From Rahnella laticis (GTDB lineage Bacteria; Pseudomonadota; Gammaproteobacteria; Enterobacterales; Enterobacteriaceae): a DNA stretch of 64,000 nucleotides. Of the stretch, positions 31,841-42,618 are shown in pieces. The stretch covers positions 1 through 64,000 of the forward strand of contig NZ_JADOBI010000011.1 in the NCBI RefSeq assembly GCF_015644585.1. Direction: 5' to 3'. The position numbers and the translations under genes were made by a program. Under the pieces are notes generated by a model. The model saw nothing but the letters and a program-made list of their open reading frames with translations. It was not told the DNA's origin and did no database searches. The number at the start of each line of letters is the position of its first letter. Position 1 is the first letter of the stretch.

Positions 31841-32692
31841 TTAAGACTGTTTAGTCATCGCTGCAACTTCAGCAGCAAAGTCAGTCTCAACTTTCACGAT
31901 ACCTTCGCCCACTTCGAAGCGGATGAAGTTAACAACGTCAGCGTTGTGCTCTTTCAGAACCTGGCCCACAGTTTTGCTTGGGTCGATTACGAAAGGCTGA
32001 CCAGTCAGAGAAACTTCGCCGGTGAATTTCTTCATGCGGCCTTCAACCATTTTCTCTGCGATTTCTTTAGGCTTACCAGACTGCATAGCGATGTCCAGCT
32101 GTACCTGGTACTCTTTTTCAACAACTTCAGCAGACACGTCTTCTGGTTTAACAAATTCAGGCTTGCTTGCAGCAACGTGCATAGCGATTTGTTTAACCAG
32201 ATCTTCGTCAGCGCCTTTAGCTGCGATCAGAACACCGATACGTGCGCCGTGCAGGTAGCTACCCAGCACTTCGCCTTCCAGGGAAGAAACGCGACGAATG
32301 TTGATGTTTTCACCGATTTTTGCGACCAGAGCAACACGCTCTTCTTCGAATTGTGCTTTCAGCACTTCAACGTCGGTGATTTTGCCTGCAACCGCAGCGT
32401 CCAATACTTTGTTAGCGAAAGCCTGGAAACCACCATCTTTAGCAACGAAGTCAGTCTGGCAGTTAACTTCCAGAATCACACCGTAGTTGCCTTCGATTTT
32501 GGTTTTGATCACGCCGTCAGCAGCTACGTTGCCTGCTTTTTTCGCCGCTTTGATCGCGCCAGATTTACGCATGTTTTCAATTGCCAGCTCGATGTCGCCG
32601 TTAGCTTCAATCAGAGCTTTCTTACAATCCATCATGCCAGCGCCAGTACGTTCGCGCAGTTCTTTTACCAGGGCAGCGGTAATATCAGCCAT
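31841..32692 (-). CDS. tsf: elongation factor Ts
   Basis: Guanine-nucleotide exchange factor for EF-Tu. I set the start at the ATG at 32692 ([20 protein letters not shown]), giving 283 aa, the same as E. coli. The longer in-frame reading to 32752 overlaps the leader and is not supported. It has the T-D-F-V-A-K-D motif (about 80-86) that inserts into EF-Tu near the Mg2+ site. It is co-transcribed with rpsB through a partial attenuator at 32767-32786. Confidence 0.97.
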   Translation of the reverse strand: MADITAALVKELRERTGAGMMDCKKALIEANGDIELAIENMRKSGAIKAAKKAGNVAADGVIKTKIEGNYGVILEVNCQTDFVAKDGGFQAFANKVLDAAVAGKITDVEVLKAQFEEERVALVAKIGENINIRRVSSLEGEVLGSYLHGARIGVLIAAKGADEDLVKQIAMHVAASKPEFVKPEDVSAEVVEKEYQVQLDIAMQSGKPKEIAEKMVEGRMKKFTGEVSLTGQPFVIDPSKTVGQVLKEHNADVVNFIRFEVGEGIVKVETDFAAEVAAMTKQS

Positions 32693-32766
32693 TGTATTTT
32701 CCTCGATTATCTCAGTGCAAAAAGGCTTTTTGCGGTGAGATATTTCTCGCATTTAAGATAAGCAAA

Positions 32767-32786
32767 GGGGGCCAATAAAGGCCCCC
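32767..32786 (-). terminator. attenuator hairpin between rpsB and tsf
   Basis: On the minus strand GGGGGCC-TTTATT-GGCCCCC forms a perfect 7-bp stem followed by a short CTTTG tail. With almost no T-run it is unlikely to stop all transcription; it more likely sets the rpsB:tsf ratio or protects the mRNA. Confidence 0.65.
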
Positions 32787-32839
32787 TAACCAACATATTT
32801 CAATACCTGGTTAATAAGGGCTCTGCTGAGCTTGCCTTA

Positions 32840-33792
<953 letters not shown>

Positions 33793-33933
33793 CTTTTGTT
33801 CACCGGATGACTTCCCGGAAAATGATAGTTTGGCAGGTAATATCAGGGCTGATACCATAAGCCACAGCTAATTATTGACGACATCGGTGCAGAAATAAAG
33901 CACACCCGATGTACAGAACCTGCAGGATTACTC

Positions 33934-34725
33934 ATGGCAATTTCAATCAAAACCCCGGAAGATATCGAAAAAATGCGCGTCGCTGGCCGTCTGGCTGCGG
34001 AAGTGCTGGAAATCATTGAGCCTTACGTTAAACCGGGCGTCAGCACCGGCGAGCTCGACCGAGTTTGTTCCGATCACATCGTCAACAAACAACATGCCAT
34101 TTCTGCCTGCCTGGATTACCACGGCTTCCCGAAATCGGTCTGCATCTCCATCAACGAAGTGGTCTGCCACGGTATCCCGAGCGAAGACAAAATCCTTAAA
34201 GATGGCGACATCGTCAATATCGACGTTACCGTGATTAAAGACGGTTTCCACGGCGATACCTCTAAGATGTTCATCGCAGGCAAACCGACCATTCTTGGCG
34301 AACGTCTTTGCCGTATCACGCAGGAAAGCCTGTACATTGCCCTGCGCATGATCAAGCCGGGCATCCGCCTGCGCACGCTGGGTAAAGAAATCCAGAAATT
34401 CGTGGAGGCGGAGAAATTCTCCGTGGTGCGCGAATATTGCGGTCACGGTATCGGCGAAGGTTTCCACGAAGAACCTCAGGTTCTGCATTACGATGCGGAT
34501 GACGGTGGCGTTGTGTTACAGGCCGGTATGGCTTTCACCGTTGAACCGATGGTCAATGCCGGTGATTACCGTATCCGCACCATGAAAGACGGCTGGACAG
34601 TAAAAACTAAAGATCGCAGCTTGTCGGCTCAGTACGAGCATACTATTGTGGTGACAGATAACGGTTGTGAAATTATGACGCTGCGTAAGGATGACACCAT
34701 CCCGGCTATCCTGACGCACGACTAA
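33934..34725 (+). CDS. map: type I methionine aminopeptidase
   Basis: Removes the N-terminal methionine from nascent proteins. The 263-aa protein has the pita-bread fold with dimetal ligands in V-N-I-D-V-T (D97), D-T-S-K-M-F (D108), G-H-G-I-G (H171), the F-T-V-E-P-M glutamate (about 204) and the C-terminal Y-E-H-T-I-V glutamate (about 235). It is divergent from rpsB and followed by a strong terminator before glnD. The same arrangement occurs in E. coli. Confidence 0.98.
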   Translation: MAISIKTPEDIEKMRVAGRLAAEVLEIIEPYVKPGVSTGELDRVCSDHIVNKQHAISACLDYHGFPKSVCISINEVVCHGIPSEDKILKDGDIVNIDVTVIKDGFHGDTSKMFIAGKPTILGERLCRITQESLYIALRMIKPGIRLRTLGKEIQKFVEAEKFSVVREYCGHGIGEGFHEEPQVLHYDADDGGVVLQAGMAFTVEPMVNAGDYRIRTMKDGWTVKTKDRSLSAQYEHTIVVTDNGCEIMTLRKDDTIPAILTHD

Positions 34726-34765
34726 CAGTTCCCCGCTCGGCGCAGAGGGGTTAAATCTGTCAATC

Positions 34766-34790
34766 AAACCGGCGAAAGCCGGTTTTTTTA
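34766..34790 (+). terminator. rho-independent terminator of map
   Basis: AAACCGGC-GAAA-GCCGGTTT is a stable GNRA-loop hairpin followed by TTTTATCC, 40 bp after the map stop and 32 bp before glnD. Confidence 0.88.
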
Positions 34791-34821
34791 TCCTTAACGT
34801 GTAGGAATAGGCTGCGCATCT

Positions 34822-37512
34822 ATGATTGAAAACTTCTCTGCTGAAAAGAGCCTGCTGCCGCAAACAACGCAGGAACTCCCCCGCGCTTTCCCGCCACAGC
34901 CTGTTTCCCCTTCCGCCTATCCGGATGACGACTTAAACCGTCAGAGCCTCAAGCAACACATGGAACAGTTTCAGGTCTGGCTGGCAGAAGCTTTCAATGC
35001 CGGACAGCGCGCCGAAGAACTGGTCGATGCACGCACGCATTATATCGACCAGCTGCTGCAACGCCTGTGGACGTTTTATGGCTTTGACAATATTCCGGAA
35101 ACCGCAATGGTGGCCGTCGGTGGTTACGGGCGCGGCGAATTACACCCACTGTCGGATATTGACGTACTGGTACTCAGCCAGAAGCGCCTCAACGATGAGC
35201 AGGCGCAGCGCATTGGCGAGCTGATTACCCTGTTGTGGGATCTGAAGCTGGAAGTCGGTCACAGCGTGCGCACGCTGGAAGAATGTCTGCTGGAAGGGCT
35301 GGCTGATTTAACGGTCGCGACCAATCTGATCGAATCGCGCCTGATTTGCGGCGATGTCGCCCTGTTCCTCAATATGCAAAAACACATTTTCAGTGACGGT
35401 TTCTGGCCTTCGCCAAATTTCTTCCGCGCCAAAATTACCGAGCAAAATGAGCGTCACCAGCGCTATCACGGCACCAGCTACGGCCTGGAACCCGACATCA
35501 AAAGCAGCCCTGGCGGCCTGCGTGATATCCATACCATATTGTGGGTCGCCCGCCGCCACTTCGGGGCCACGTCGCTCGATGAAATGGTCGCCTTTGGCTT
35601 CCTGACGAAAGCGGAACGCAACGAACTTCTGGAATGCCAGAGTTTCCTGTGGCGCATCCGTTTTGCGCTGCATCTGGTGCTGCCGCGTTACGATAACCGC
35701 CTGCTTTTCGACAGACAGCAAAGTGTGGCGCAACTGCTGCAATATCAGGGCGAAGGCAATCAGCCCGTCGAACGCATGATGAAAGATTTTTACCGCATGA
35801 CCCGCCGGGTTGGCGAACTGAATCAGATGTTATTGCAGCTGTTTGATGAAGCGATTCTGGCCATCGGGCCAAATGAAAAACCCCGTCCTCTGGATGAGAA
35901 TTTCCAGTTGCGCGGTGATCTCATCGACCTGCGCGATGAATCACTGTTTGAGCATCGCCCGGAAACCATTATCAGCATGTTTCAGCTGATGGTTCGCCAT
36001 CGCGAAATCAAAGGCATTTACTCCACCACGGTACGTTTGCTGCGCCATGCGCGCCGTCATCTGAAAGAACCGTTGTGCATGATCCCGCAGGCGCGTGAAA
36101 CCTTTATGTCGATTCTGCGCCACCCCGGCGCCGTCTCGCGAGCGCTGGTCCCGATGCATCGCCACAGCGTTCTCTGGGCCTATATGCCGCAGTGGGGGCA
36201 AATCGTCGGACAGATGCAGTTTGACCTTTTCCACGCCTACACGGTTGATGAACACACCATTCGCGTTCTGCAAAAATTAGAAAGCTTCGCCCATGAAGAA
36301 ACGCGGCCAAAACATCCGTTGTGCGTGGAATTATATCCGCGCCTGCCGCAGCCTGAATTGCTGCTGATCGCTGCCCTTTTCCACGATATCGCCAAAGGAC
36401 GCGGCGGCGACCATTCCATTCTCGGCGCGCAGGACGTACTGGAGTTTGCCGAACTTCACGGCCTGAATTCGCGTGAAACACAGCTTGTCTCGTGGCTGGT
36501 GCGCTGCCATCTGCTGATGTCAGTCACCGCGCAACGCCGCGATATTCAGGATCCCAACGAAATCCAGCAATTCGCCGCCGAGATGCAGAGCGAGGTGCGT
36601 CTGCGTTATCTGGTCAGCCTGACGGTTGCCGATATCTGCGCGACCAACGAAACGTTGTGGAACAGCTGGAAACAGAGCCTGATACGTGAGCTGTATTTCG
36701 CCACCGAAAAACAGCTGCGCCGTGGCATGCAAAATACACCGGACCTGCGCGAGCGCGTGCGTCATCACCGCTTACAGGCGCTGGCGTTACTGCGTATGGA
36801 TAATATCGATGAGGAAGCGTTGCACCGCATCTGGAGCCGCTGCCGCGCCGATTACTTCCTTCGCCATTCACCGAATCAGCTCGCATGGCACGCCAGACAT
36901 CTACTTGAGCATGACTCCTCCAAACCGCTGGTGTTAGTCAGCCGTCAGGCCACGCGCGGCGGTACCGAGATATTCATCTGGAGCGCTGACCGCCCGTATC
37001 TGTTCGCCACGGTAGCCGGTGAGCTGGACAGACGTAATCTGAGCATCCACGACGCACAGATTTTCACTAACCGCGACGGCATGGCGATGGACACCTTTAT
37101 CGTGCTGGAACCGGACGGCAGCCCGCTGGCGCAGGACCGGCACGAAGCCATCCGTTATGCGCTGGAACAATCGATGACGCAAGCTTATCAGCCGCCGCGT
37201 GCGCGACGCCCGTCACCGAAACTACGCCATTTCAGCGTGCAGACCGAAGTCAGCTTCCTGCCGACACATACCGACCGCCGGACGTACATGGAACTCGTCG
37301 CGCTCGATCAGCCGGGTTTGCTGGCGCGCGTCGGGGAAGTCTTCTCAGACCTGGGGCTTTCGTTACATGGCGCGAGGATCTCGACCATCGGCGAGCGGGT
37401 AGAAGACTTATTTATTCTGGCAAACGGGGAACGCCGTGCGCTGGATAAACAAACTCGCAAGGAAATCACACGCCGATTAACCGAGGCACTCAACCCGGGC
37501 GATAAAATGTGA
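34822..37512 (+). CDS. glnD: bifunctional PII uridylyltransferase / uridylyl-removing enzyme
   Basis: Primary nitrogen sensor: uridylylates PII (GlnB/GlnK) when glutamine is low and removes UMP when it is high. The 896-aa protein has the nucleotidyltransferase motif G100-G-Y-G-R-G with D112 and D114 (S-D-I-D-V-L), the GlnD-specific helical domain, an HD domain (F-H-D-I-A-K-G near 520) for the UR activity, and two C-terminal ACT domains (about 710-790 and 818-890) that bind glutamine. It is followed 46 bp later by dapD without a terminator. Confidence 0.98.
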   Translation: MIENFSAEKSLLPQTTQELPRAFPPQPVSPSAYPDDDLNRQSLKQHMEQFQVWLAEAFNAGQRAEELVDARTHYIDQLLQRLWTFYGFDNIPETAMVAVGGYGRGELHPLSDIDVLVLSQKRLNDEQAQRIGELITLLWDLKLEVGHSVRTLEECLLEGLADLTVATNLIESRLICGDVALFLNMQKHIFSDGFWPSPNFFRAKITEQNERHQRYHGTSYGLEPDIKSSPGGLRDIHTILWVARRHFGATSLDEMVAFGFLTKAERNELLECQSFLWRIRFALHLVLPRYDNRLLFDRQQSVAQLLQYQGEGNQPVERMMKDFYRMTRRVGELNQMLLQLFDEAILAIGPNEKPRPLDENFQLRGDLIDLRDESLFEHRPETIISMFQLMVRHREIKGIYSTTVRLLRHARRHLKEPLCMIPQARETFMSILRHPGAVSRALVPMHRHSVLWAYMPQWGQIVGQMQFDLFHAYTVDEHTIRVLQKLESFAHEETRPKHPLCVELYPRLPQPELLLIAALFHDIAKGRGGDHSILGAQDVLEFAELHGLNSRETQLVSWLVRCHLLMSVTAQRRDIQDPNEIQQFAAEMQSEVRLRYLVSLTVADICATNETLWNSWKQSLIRELYFATEKQLRRGMQNTPDLRERVRHHRLQALALLRMDNIDEEALHRIWSRCRADYFLRHSPNQLAWHARHLLEHDSSKPLVLVSRQATRGGTEIFIWSADRPYLFATVAGELDRRNLSIHDAQIFTNRDGMAMDTFIVLEPDGSPLAQDRHEAIRYALEQSMTQAYQPPRARRPSPKLRHFSVQTEVSFLPTHTDRRTYMELVALDQPGLLARVGEVFSDLGLSLHGARISTIGERVEDLFILANGERRALDKQTRKEITRRLTEALNPGDKM

Positions 37513-37558
37513 TACAAGTACCATTATCTTTTAAAACCAATTCAGGAAAGAGAACAGG

Positions 37559-38383
37559 ATGCAGCAACTACAAACCGTTATTGAACAAGCCTTCGAACGC
37601 CGTGCGGACATCACCCCGGCAAACGTTGACAGCGTAACGCGCGACGCCGTAAACCAGGTTATCAACAAAATCGACAGCGGCGAATTGCGCGTTGCCGAGA
37701 AGATTGATGGTGAATGGGTTACGCATCAGTGGCTGAAGAAAGCGGTGCTGCTGTCCTTCAGAATCAACGACAACCAGGTTATGGAAGGTGGCGAAAGCCG
37801 TTACTTCGACAAAGTCCCGATGAAATTCGCAGACTACGACGAAGCCCGTTTCCAGCGTGAAGGTTTCCGCGTGGTGCCACCGGCGGCAGTGCGTAAAGGC
37901 GCGTTCATCGCCCGTAACACGGTTCTGATGCCTTCTTACGTCAACATCGGCGCATACGTTGATGAAGGCACCATGGTTGATACCTGGGCGACTGTCGGTT
38001 CTTGCGCGCAGATTGGTAAAAACGTTCACCTGTCCGGCGGCGTCGGCATCGGTGGCGTTCTGGAGCCACTTCAGGCTAACCCGACCATCATCGAAGACAA
38101 CTGCTTCATCGGTGCGCGTTCAGAAATCGTTGAAGGCGTGATTGTTGAAGAAGGCTCTGTGATTTCCATGGGCGTTTACATCGGCCAGAGCACCAAAATT
38201 TACGACCGTGAAACCGGCGAAGTATTCTACGGCCGCGTACCTGCGGGTTCCGTCGTAGTTTCCGGCAACCTGCCTTCTAAAGACGGTAAATACAGCCTGT
38301 ACTGCGCCGTTATCGTGAAGAAAGTGGATGCGAAAACGCTGGGCAAAACAGGCCTGAATGAGTTGCTGCGCACCATCGAGTAA
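37559..38383 (+). CDS. dapD: tetrahydrodipicolinate N-succinyltransferase
   Basis: Succinyl-CoA-dependent acyltransferase of the lysine and meso-diaminopimelate pathway. The 274-aa length equals E. coli DapD. A helical N-terminal domain precedes a left-handed beta-helix of hexapeptide repeats (about 105-225, for example [10 protein letters not shown]), with a short C-terminal domain after it. It lies 46 bp after glnD and ends in its own terminator. Confidence 0.98.
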   Translation: MQQLQTVIEQAFERRADITPANVDSVTRDAVNQVINKIDSGELRVAEKIDGEWVTHQWLKKAVLLSFRINDNQVMEGGESRYFDKVPMKFADYDEARFQREGFRVVPPAAVRKGAFIARNTVLMPSYVNIGAYVDEGTMVDTWATVGSCAQIGKNVHLSGGVGIGGVLEPLQANPTIIEDNCFIGARSEIVEGVIVEEGSVISMGVYIGQSTKIYDRETGEVFYGRVPAGSVVVSGNLPSKDGKYSLYCAVIVKKVDAKTLGKTGLNELLRTIE

Positions 38384-38388
38384 AATTA

Positions 38389-38437
38389 AAAAGCGGGTAA
38401 TTGTTTTGAAAACAAAAAGATTACCCGCTATTTTTTT
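38389..38437 (+). terminator. rho-independent terminator of dapD
   Basis: AAGCGGGTAAT and ATTACCCGCT form a 10-bp stem around an A/T-rich loop, followed by ATTTTTTTATC, 6 bp after the dapD stop. Confidence 0.88.
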
Positions 38438-38533
38438 ATCTTGCAGATGGCGAATTGTGTCATCAGTCAACGATTCGGACCGCTGTTCGGTTCATTATGA
38501 TCAACAGATATTCTCCTAAACGAAGGTGGCGCT

Positions 38534-38923
38534 ATGTATGACAATCTGAAAAGCCTGGGCATTAATAATCCCGACGATATTGATCGTTACAGCCTGCGTC
38601 AGGAGGCCAATAACGATATTCTGAAGATCTATTTCCGCAGAGACAAAGGCGAATTTTTTGCTAAAAGCGTGAAATTCAAATACCCGCGTCAGCGCAAAAC
38701 GATCGTTGCCGATAATGCGGGTCAGGGTTATAAAGAAATTCATGAAATCAGCCCGAACCTGCGTTATGTCATTGATGAGCTGGATCAAATCTGTCAGCGC
38801 GATCAGGTAGAAGTGGATCTGAAACGTAAAATTCTTGATGACCTTCGTCACCTTGAATCCGTTGTGGCAAATAAGATTACTGAGATTGAATCTGATCTGG
38901 AAAAACTGACTAGCGGCCGCTGA
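38534..38923 (+). CDS. yaeH: YaeH family protein (DUF3461/UPF0325)
   Basis: A 129-aa soluble, charged protein matching E. coli YaeH along its length (start [10 protein letters not shown]). The C-terminal half (about 75-125) is probably helical or coiled-coil. No function is known for the family. It is the last gene of the block matching the E. coli 5-minute region. The dapD-yaeH order is conserved. Confidence 0.92.
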   Translation: MYDNLKSLGINNPDDIDRYSLRQEANNDILKIYFRRDKGEFFAKSVKFKYPRQRKTIVADNAGQGYKEIHEISPNLRYVIDELDQICQRDQVEVDLKRKILDDLRHLESVVANKITEIESDLEKLTSGR

Positions 38924-38949
38924 TTAATCACCGCCCGAACTGTCATAAA

Positions 38950-38987
38950 GCAAAAAGGTCAGGTTTTTAAACCTGACCTTTTTTATT
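38950..38987. terminator. bidirectional terminator between yaeH and yqcA
   Basis: AAAAAGGTCAGGTTT and AAACCTGACCTTTTTT form a long perfect stem with A/T-runs on both sides, between convergent yaeH and yqcA. It lies at the junction of the two conserved synteny blocks. Confidence 0.88.
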
Positions 38988-39031
38988 GCCTTCCGCTGCG
39001 CTGCGCCGGACTGACTTTTTTCAGCAATAAC

Positions 39032-39481
39032 CTATTTCAGCAGCTGGCCCCATTTTTCGGCCCACGGAATTGCCACGGTTTCCGGCTCAGCCGTTTCCAT
39101 CGCATCGACTTCCAGCATTTCGCCAATCCGGGAAGCGCCCTGCTCTTGCAATAAATCATCCAGCTTATGACCGCCGCCACAGAAATGATCGTAACTGCTG
39201 TCGCCCAGCGCAATCATGCCGTAACGCAGCTCTGGCTGATAACCAACGGTATCACGGATCGCGGCATAAAGCGGCGCGATGCTGTCGGGCAAATCGCCCT
39301 GACCGGTCGTCGACGTCACCACCAGCACGAAATGATGGCGGTAATACTGCCAGGCTTCCAGCGTGCCTTCTTCAAACAGTTTGACGTCATGCCCCTGGCT
39401 TTTGAGCACGGTTTCCGCTTCTTCCGCTACCAGTAACGCATTGCCGTACACCGTCCCGACAAAAATTCCGACTTCAGCCAT
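39032..39481 (-). CDS. yqcA: flavodoxin YqcA
   Basis: Short-chain FMN flavodoxin (149 aa, as in E. coli). The FMN phosphate-binding loop is near the N-terminus (G-T-V-Y-G-N-A, about 9-15). The isoalloxazine-contacting loops are S-T-T-G-Q-G-D-L-P (about 57-65) and G-D-S-S-Y-D-H-F. I choose the ATG at 39481 because AGGAG lies 8 nt upstream; a GTG at 39490 would overlap that ribosome-binding site. It lies 29 bp after truC. Its redox partner is unknown. Confidence 0.94.
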   Translation of the reverse strand: MAEVGIFVGTVYGNALLVAEEAETVLKSQGHDVKLFEEGTLEAWQYYRHHFVLVVTSTTGQGDLPDSIAPLYAAIRDTVGYQPELRYGMIALGDSSYDHFCGGGHKLDDLLQEQGASRIGEMLEVDAMETAEPETVAIPWAEKWGQLLK

Positions 39482-39510
39482 GAGCTTCACTCCTGTGTGA
39501 TCTTAACGTC

Positions 39511-40290
39511 TTAAATTTGTGCACTATCCTGACCGCAAGCGGGGTCAAACTCAACCCTTTCAAGCCCGGGGACTTTCTCCTGCCAGCCGAACTGCGTCAC
39601 GACATTTTGCCAGCGGTGATCCCAGCGCGCCTGCAAGCTAAGCAACTCACCCGTCACCGGATGCGGCAGTTGCATATGACTGGCGTGGAGCATCAGACCG
39701 GAACAGCCAAAATGTTCGGTCATCCCGCGATTTTGTTTTAAATCGCCGTGCGCGCTGTCGCCGATGATCGGATGACGTAAATGCGACATATGACGGCGAA
39801 GCTGATGCTTACGACCGGTTTCCGGCCGGAGTTCCACCAGGCTGTACCGGGCCGTATCGTAACGCCCGACGGCGACCGGCATTTCTACCTGTGCGAGCGA
39901 ACGGTAATGGGTCACTGCGGGCTGCGGCGCTTTATCCGGATTCGTGAACTTATCGGCAATTTTATCCAGCTCTTCCGTCAGCGCGTAATCAAGCGTTCCG
40001 TCTTCAGTGAGATAACCGCGAACCACGGCGTGGTACACCTTGCTCATCTGCTGATTTTCAAACTGCTGAGACAACAGCCGCGCTACGTCGCTCGACAACG
40101 CCAGCAGCAAAACGCCCGACGTCGGTTTATCCAGACGATGGACGGTAAAAACATGCTGACCAATCTGATCGCGTAATGTTTGCATCACAAACACCGTTTC
40201 ATGTCGGTCCAGCCAACTGCGATGAACCAGCATACCCGCAGGTTTATTCACTGCGACCAGATGTTCGTCCTGATACAAAATTTCCAGCAT
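39511..40290 (-). CDS. truC: tRNA pseudouridine(65) synthase
   Basis: RluA-family pseudouridine synthase that modifies U65 of tRNA-Ile1 and tRNA-Asp. The 259-aa protein has the catalytic motif H51-R-L-D54-K-P-T-S-G with D54 as nucleophile, and R-K-H-Q-L-R-R-H-M near 165. Position in yqcC-truC-yqcA separates it from other RluA paralogs. One base separates it from the yqcC stop. Confidence 0.95.
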   Translation of the reverse strand: MLEILYQDEHLVAVNKPAGMLVHRSWLDRHETVFVMQTLRDQIGQHVFTVHRLDKPTSGVLLLALSSDVARLLSQQFENQQMSKVYHAVVRGYLTEDGTLDYALTEELDKIADKFTNPDKAPQPAVTHYRSLAQVEMPVAVGRYDTARYSLVELRPETGRKHQLRRHMSHLRHPIIGDSAHGDLKQNRGMTEHFGCSGLMLHASHMQLPHPVTGELLSLQARWDHRWQNVVTQFGWQEKVPGLERVEFDPACGQDSAQI

Positions 40291-40291
40291 G

Positions 40292-40606
40292 TCAGTCTTC
40301 TATATTGAGCAAGTCGTCGAGGCGTTGCAGCTGGTTCAGCAACAGAGCTGCTTCAGGCATCGCTTCTTCAAAATAGGGGGTAATAGCAAAACGGGTAGGC
40401 AGCGGGGCTTCAGCGGCCAGCAACGCGTACATGCGAGGGATCAAAACCCATTGCAACCACTGATCCGCGGACATGGTATCCACCGAAAACGGCTCTTTGC
40501 TTTCAAAAGCTTCCGGTTCCGGCGGCGTGGCATGCCACAGCTTGTCGTTGCGCATCGCCTGTTCGATATCTTCTAAAATCTCGCGGACCTGTTTTTCTGT
40601 ATTCAT
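40292..40606 (-). CDS. yqcC: YqcC family protein (DUF446)
   Basis: A 104-aa acidic, mostly helical soluble protein of the DUF446 family. It matches E. coli YqcC in length and position. Function is unknown. It is first in the yqcC-truC-yqcA unit. In E. coli the next genes are csrB and syd; here an MFS transporter gene lies in between. Confidence 0.92.
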   Translation of the reverse strand: MNTEKQVREILEDIEQAMRNDKLWHATPPEPEAFESKEPFSVDTMSADQWLQWVLIPRMYALLAAEAPLPTRFAITPYFEEAMPEAALLLNQLQRLDDLLNIED

Positions 40607-40793
40607 GGTTACTCTCTTCGTTCATGGCCCGGGCAGCTTCTGCCGGGGGCGCAAAGCATAACATTGAAGGCCGGATGCCCCAACCTTCTGCATCGTATCC
40701 AAATTATCAATCAATCTATAAGTTTTTCATGGTGGCGGTAAACGCCCGATACGGGCAAACTACCGCCACTTTTTTCTTCACAGATGTGTCAAC

Positions 40794-42032
40794 ATGTCCT
40801 CACAACATCCGCAAAAAGCACACGCTACGCCAGCCAAAGCCATGCTGGCTTCCGTCACGGGTTACGCCATGGACGGTTTCGATTTATTGATCCTCGGTTT
40901 CATGCTGCCCGCCATCGCCAGTGAATTCGGGTTAACGTCATCACAAAGTGGCTCGCTGGTCACCTGGACGCTGATTGGTGCCGTTCTCGGCGGCGTCATT
41001 TTCGGCCCGATAAGTGACCGCTTTGGCCGAATCCGCGTTCTGACGTTTACCATTCTGATGTTCTCCGTCTTCACCGGCCTGTGCGCTTTTGCACAAGGTT
41101 ACTGGGATTTACTCATTTACCGCACGCTGGCAGGCGTGGGTCTGGGCGGCGAATTTGGTATTGGTATGGCGTTAATTGCCGAAGCATGGCCGGTTGAAAA
41201 ACGTAACCGCGCTTCGGCGTATGTCGGCATGGGCTGGCAGCTGGGCGTATTACTGGCTGCCTTCCTGACGCCGATGTTGCTCGGTATTATCGGCTGGCGC
41301 GGGATGTTCCTGGTCGGCCTGCTACCGGCGCTGGCTTCTTTCCTGATCCGCCGCACCATGGGCGAACCGGAAGCCTTCGTCAAAAACACGGCCACTGATA
41401 ACAAGGGTTCGCTGTTGAGCCGCATCAGGTTACTGTTTCGTGACAAAGCCACCACCAAAGCCAGCCTCGGCATTCTGATCCTCTGCTCCGTGCAGAATTT
41501 TGGCTATTACGGGCTGATGATCTGGATGCCCAGTTACCTGTCGAAAAACTTCGGTTTCTCCCTCACAAAATCCGGCTTATGGACGGCGGTCACGGTCGTG
41601 GGGATGACGTTTGGGATCTGGCTGTTCGGCGTGTTGTCGGACCGTTTCCCGCGCTGGAAAATCTTCCTGTTCTATCAGATTGGCGCAGTCATCATGGTGG
41701 TGTGTTACGCACAACTTTCTGACCCAACGCTGATGCTGTTTGCCGGCGCGGTGATGGGCATGTTCGTGAACGGGATGATTGGCGGCTACGGCGGACTGAT
41801 TTCTGATTTGTATCCGGTACGCGTCAGGGCGACGGCGCAGAATTTGCTGTTCAATCTGGGGCGCGGTGTGGGCGGTTTTGGCCCGCTGGTGATCGGCCTG
41901 CTGGTTTCACAGGTTTCATTTACTGCCGCCATTAGCCTGCTGGCCGCCATTTACCTGCTGGATATCTTCGCCACGCTTTTCCTGCTGCCAAAAAAGCAAG
42001 GGCAGGATGACGTACTGGGTGCGATTGGCTGA
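40794..42032 (+). CDS. major facilitator superfamily transporter, metabolite:H+ symporter-like
   Basis: A 412-aa inner-membrane protein with about twelve hydrophobic segments. The first segment carries G-Y-A-M-D-G-F-D-L-L-I-L-G-F, resembling aromatic-acid and sialate H+ symporters. The MFS loop motif G-P-I-S-D-R-F-G-R follows helix 2 (about 63-71), with a second-half counterpart G-V-L-S-D-R-F-P-R. Substrate cannot be read from sequence, and no catabolic genes are adjacent. It lies between yqcC and csrB, an interval without such a gene in E. coli, on the opposite strand to both. Base composition looks like that of its neighbours by eye. Confidence 0.88.
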   Translation: MSSQHPQKAHATPAKAMLASVTGYAMDGFDLLILGFMLPAIASEFGLTSSQSGSLVTWTLIGAVLGGVIFGPISDRFGRIRVLTFTILMFSVFTGLCAFAQGYWDLLIYRTLAGVGLGGEFGIGMALIAEAWPVEKRNRASAYVGMGWQLGVLLAAFLTPMLLGIIGWRGMFLVGLLPALASFLIRRTMGEPEAFVKNTATDNKGSLLSRIRLLFRDKATTKASLGILILCSVQNFGYYGLMIWMPSYLSKNFGFSLTKSGLWTAVTVVGMTFGIWLFGVLSDRFPRWKIFLFYQIGAVIMVVCYAQLSDPTLMLFAGAVMGMFVNGMIGGYGGLISDLYPVRVRATAQNLLFNLGRGVGGFGPLVIGLLVSQVSFTAAISLLAAIYLLDIFATLFLLPKKQGQDDVLGAIG

Positions 42033-42106
42033 CGACAACGGATGCTCCTGTTCTGGCAGGAGCGACATATAACGCGTGGGTTTAAAGCGCGTGAATTTTT
42101 AGCGGA

Positions 42107-42146
42107 AAAACAAAAAGTTGGGGGCACTGTTTTCACAGTGCCCCCG
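42107..42146 (-). terminator. rho-independent terminator of csrB
   Basis: On the minus strand GGGGGCACTGT-GAAA-ACAGTGCCCCC is a perfect 11-bp stem followed by AACTTTTTGTTTTT. It defines the 3' end of CsrB near 42108. Confidence 0.93.
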
Positions 42147-42470
42147 GTTCGTTTTATAGCAATCCAGCTACATTAGTGCTCCCTGCTCAATCCTTGAAAA
42201 CTTTTCCTGCGGTTATCCTAACCGGCTGTCCTTCGCATCGTCCTACTTTCATCCTGACGGGCTATCCTAAGTCGTCCTGACTATAATCCCTTGGTCATCT
42301 GTGACCCGCTCAGCTTCCTTTGTGAGCTCTCTTCTCCGTCCTGGAGGTGTCCCTGGTTTCGTCCTGAAACATCCTGGCATAATCCGATGCCGTCCTGACT
42401 CTTCCTGAGCCGTCCCCTGCTTTATGAATCAGCCATCATCCTGATGTTCTGTTTCATGCTTCCTTTGTGC
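42108..42470 (-). ncRNA. csrB: CsrB regulatory RNA (antagonist of CsrA)
   Basis: About 360-nt small RNA that sequesters the translational regulator CsrA (RsmA). The minus strand carries 16 AGGA motifs plus several GGGA variants in 280 nt. Many sit in hairpin loops, for example CATC-AGGA-TGATG, GTTTC-AGGA-CGAAAC and CTCC-AGGA-CGGAG, the classic CsrA sites. It ends in a strong terminator. Position next to syd and on the same side as yqcC matches E. coli csrB (369 nt). The 5' end is inferred from the promoter, so it is accurate to a few bases only. No protein of interest is encoded here. Confidence 0.95.
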
Positions 42471-42476
42471 ACGACT

Positions 42477-42548
42477 AGAATCGTCGATTTCGACCTTTGG
42501 AGCAAGACAGCGTGTAAGCCAAAACCAGGGAATGTGAGCCGTCTTACA
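42477..42548 (-). promoter_or_regulatory. csrB promoter with promoter-proximal UvrY-like site
   Basis: On the minus strand TTGCTC (complement of 42500-42505), 17 bp, GATTCT (complement of 42477-42482) resembles the E. coli csrB promoter as I recall it. At 42533-42548 TGTGAG-CCGT-CTTACA is an inverted repeat related to the UvrY/GacA box but with a 4-bp instead of 6-bp centre. Confidence 0.7.
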
Positions 42549-42618
42549 GGTGATAAAAACATTATCCAACTGAAATAAAAGGATTTATTAAATAAACGGA
42601 GAGAGTAATTAAGTCAAA

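Noticed and set aside
31946-32761. Plus-strand 271-codon open frame
   Set aside because: Antisense to tsf; an artefact of the strong codon bias of a highly expressed gene. The same applies to the plus-strand frame antisense to rpsB (32,885-33,586).
42170-42460. Repeated TCCTG-type motif considered as a CRISPR-like or direct-repeat array
   Set aside because: Spacing is irregular and the motif is only 4-6 bp. On the minus strand it is the AGGA array of CsrB, with promoter and terminator.
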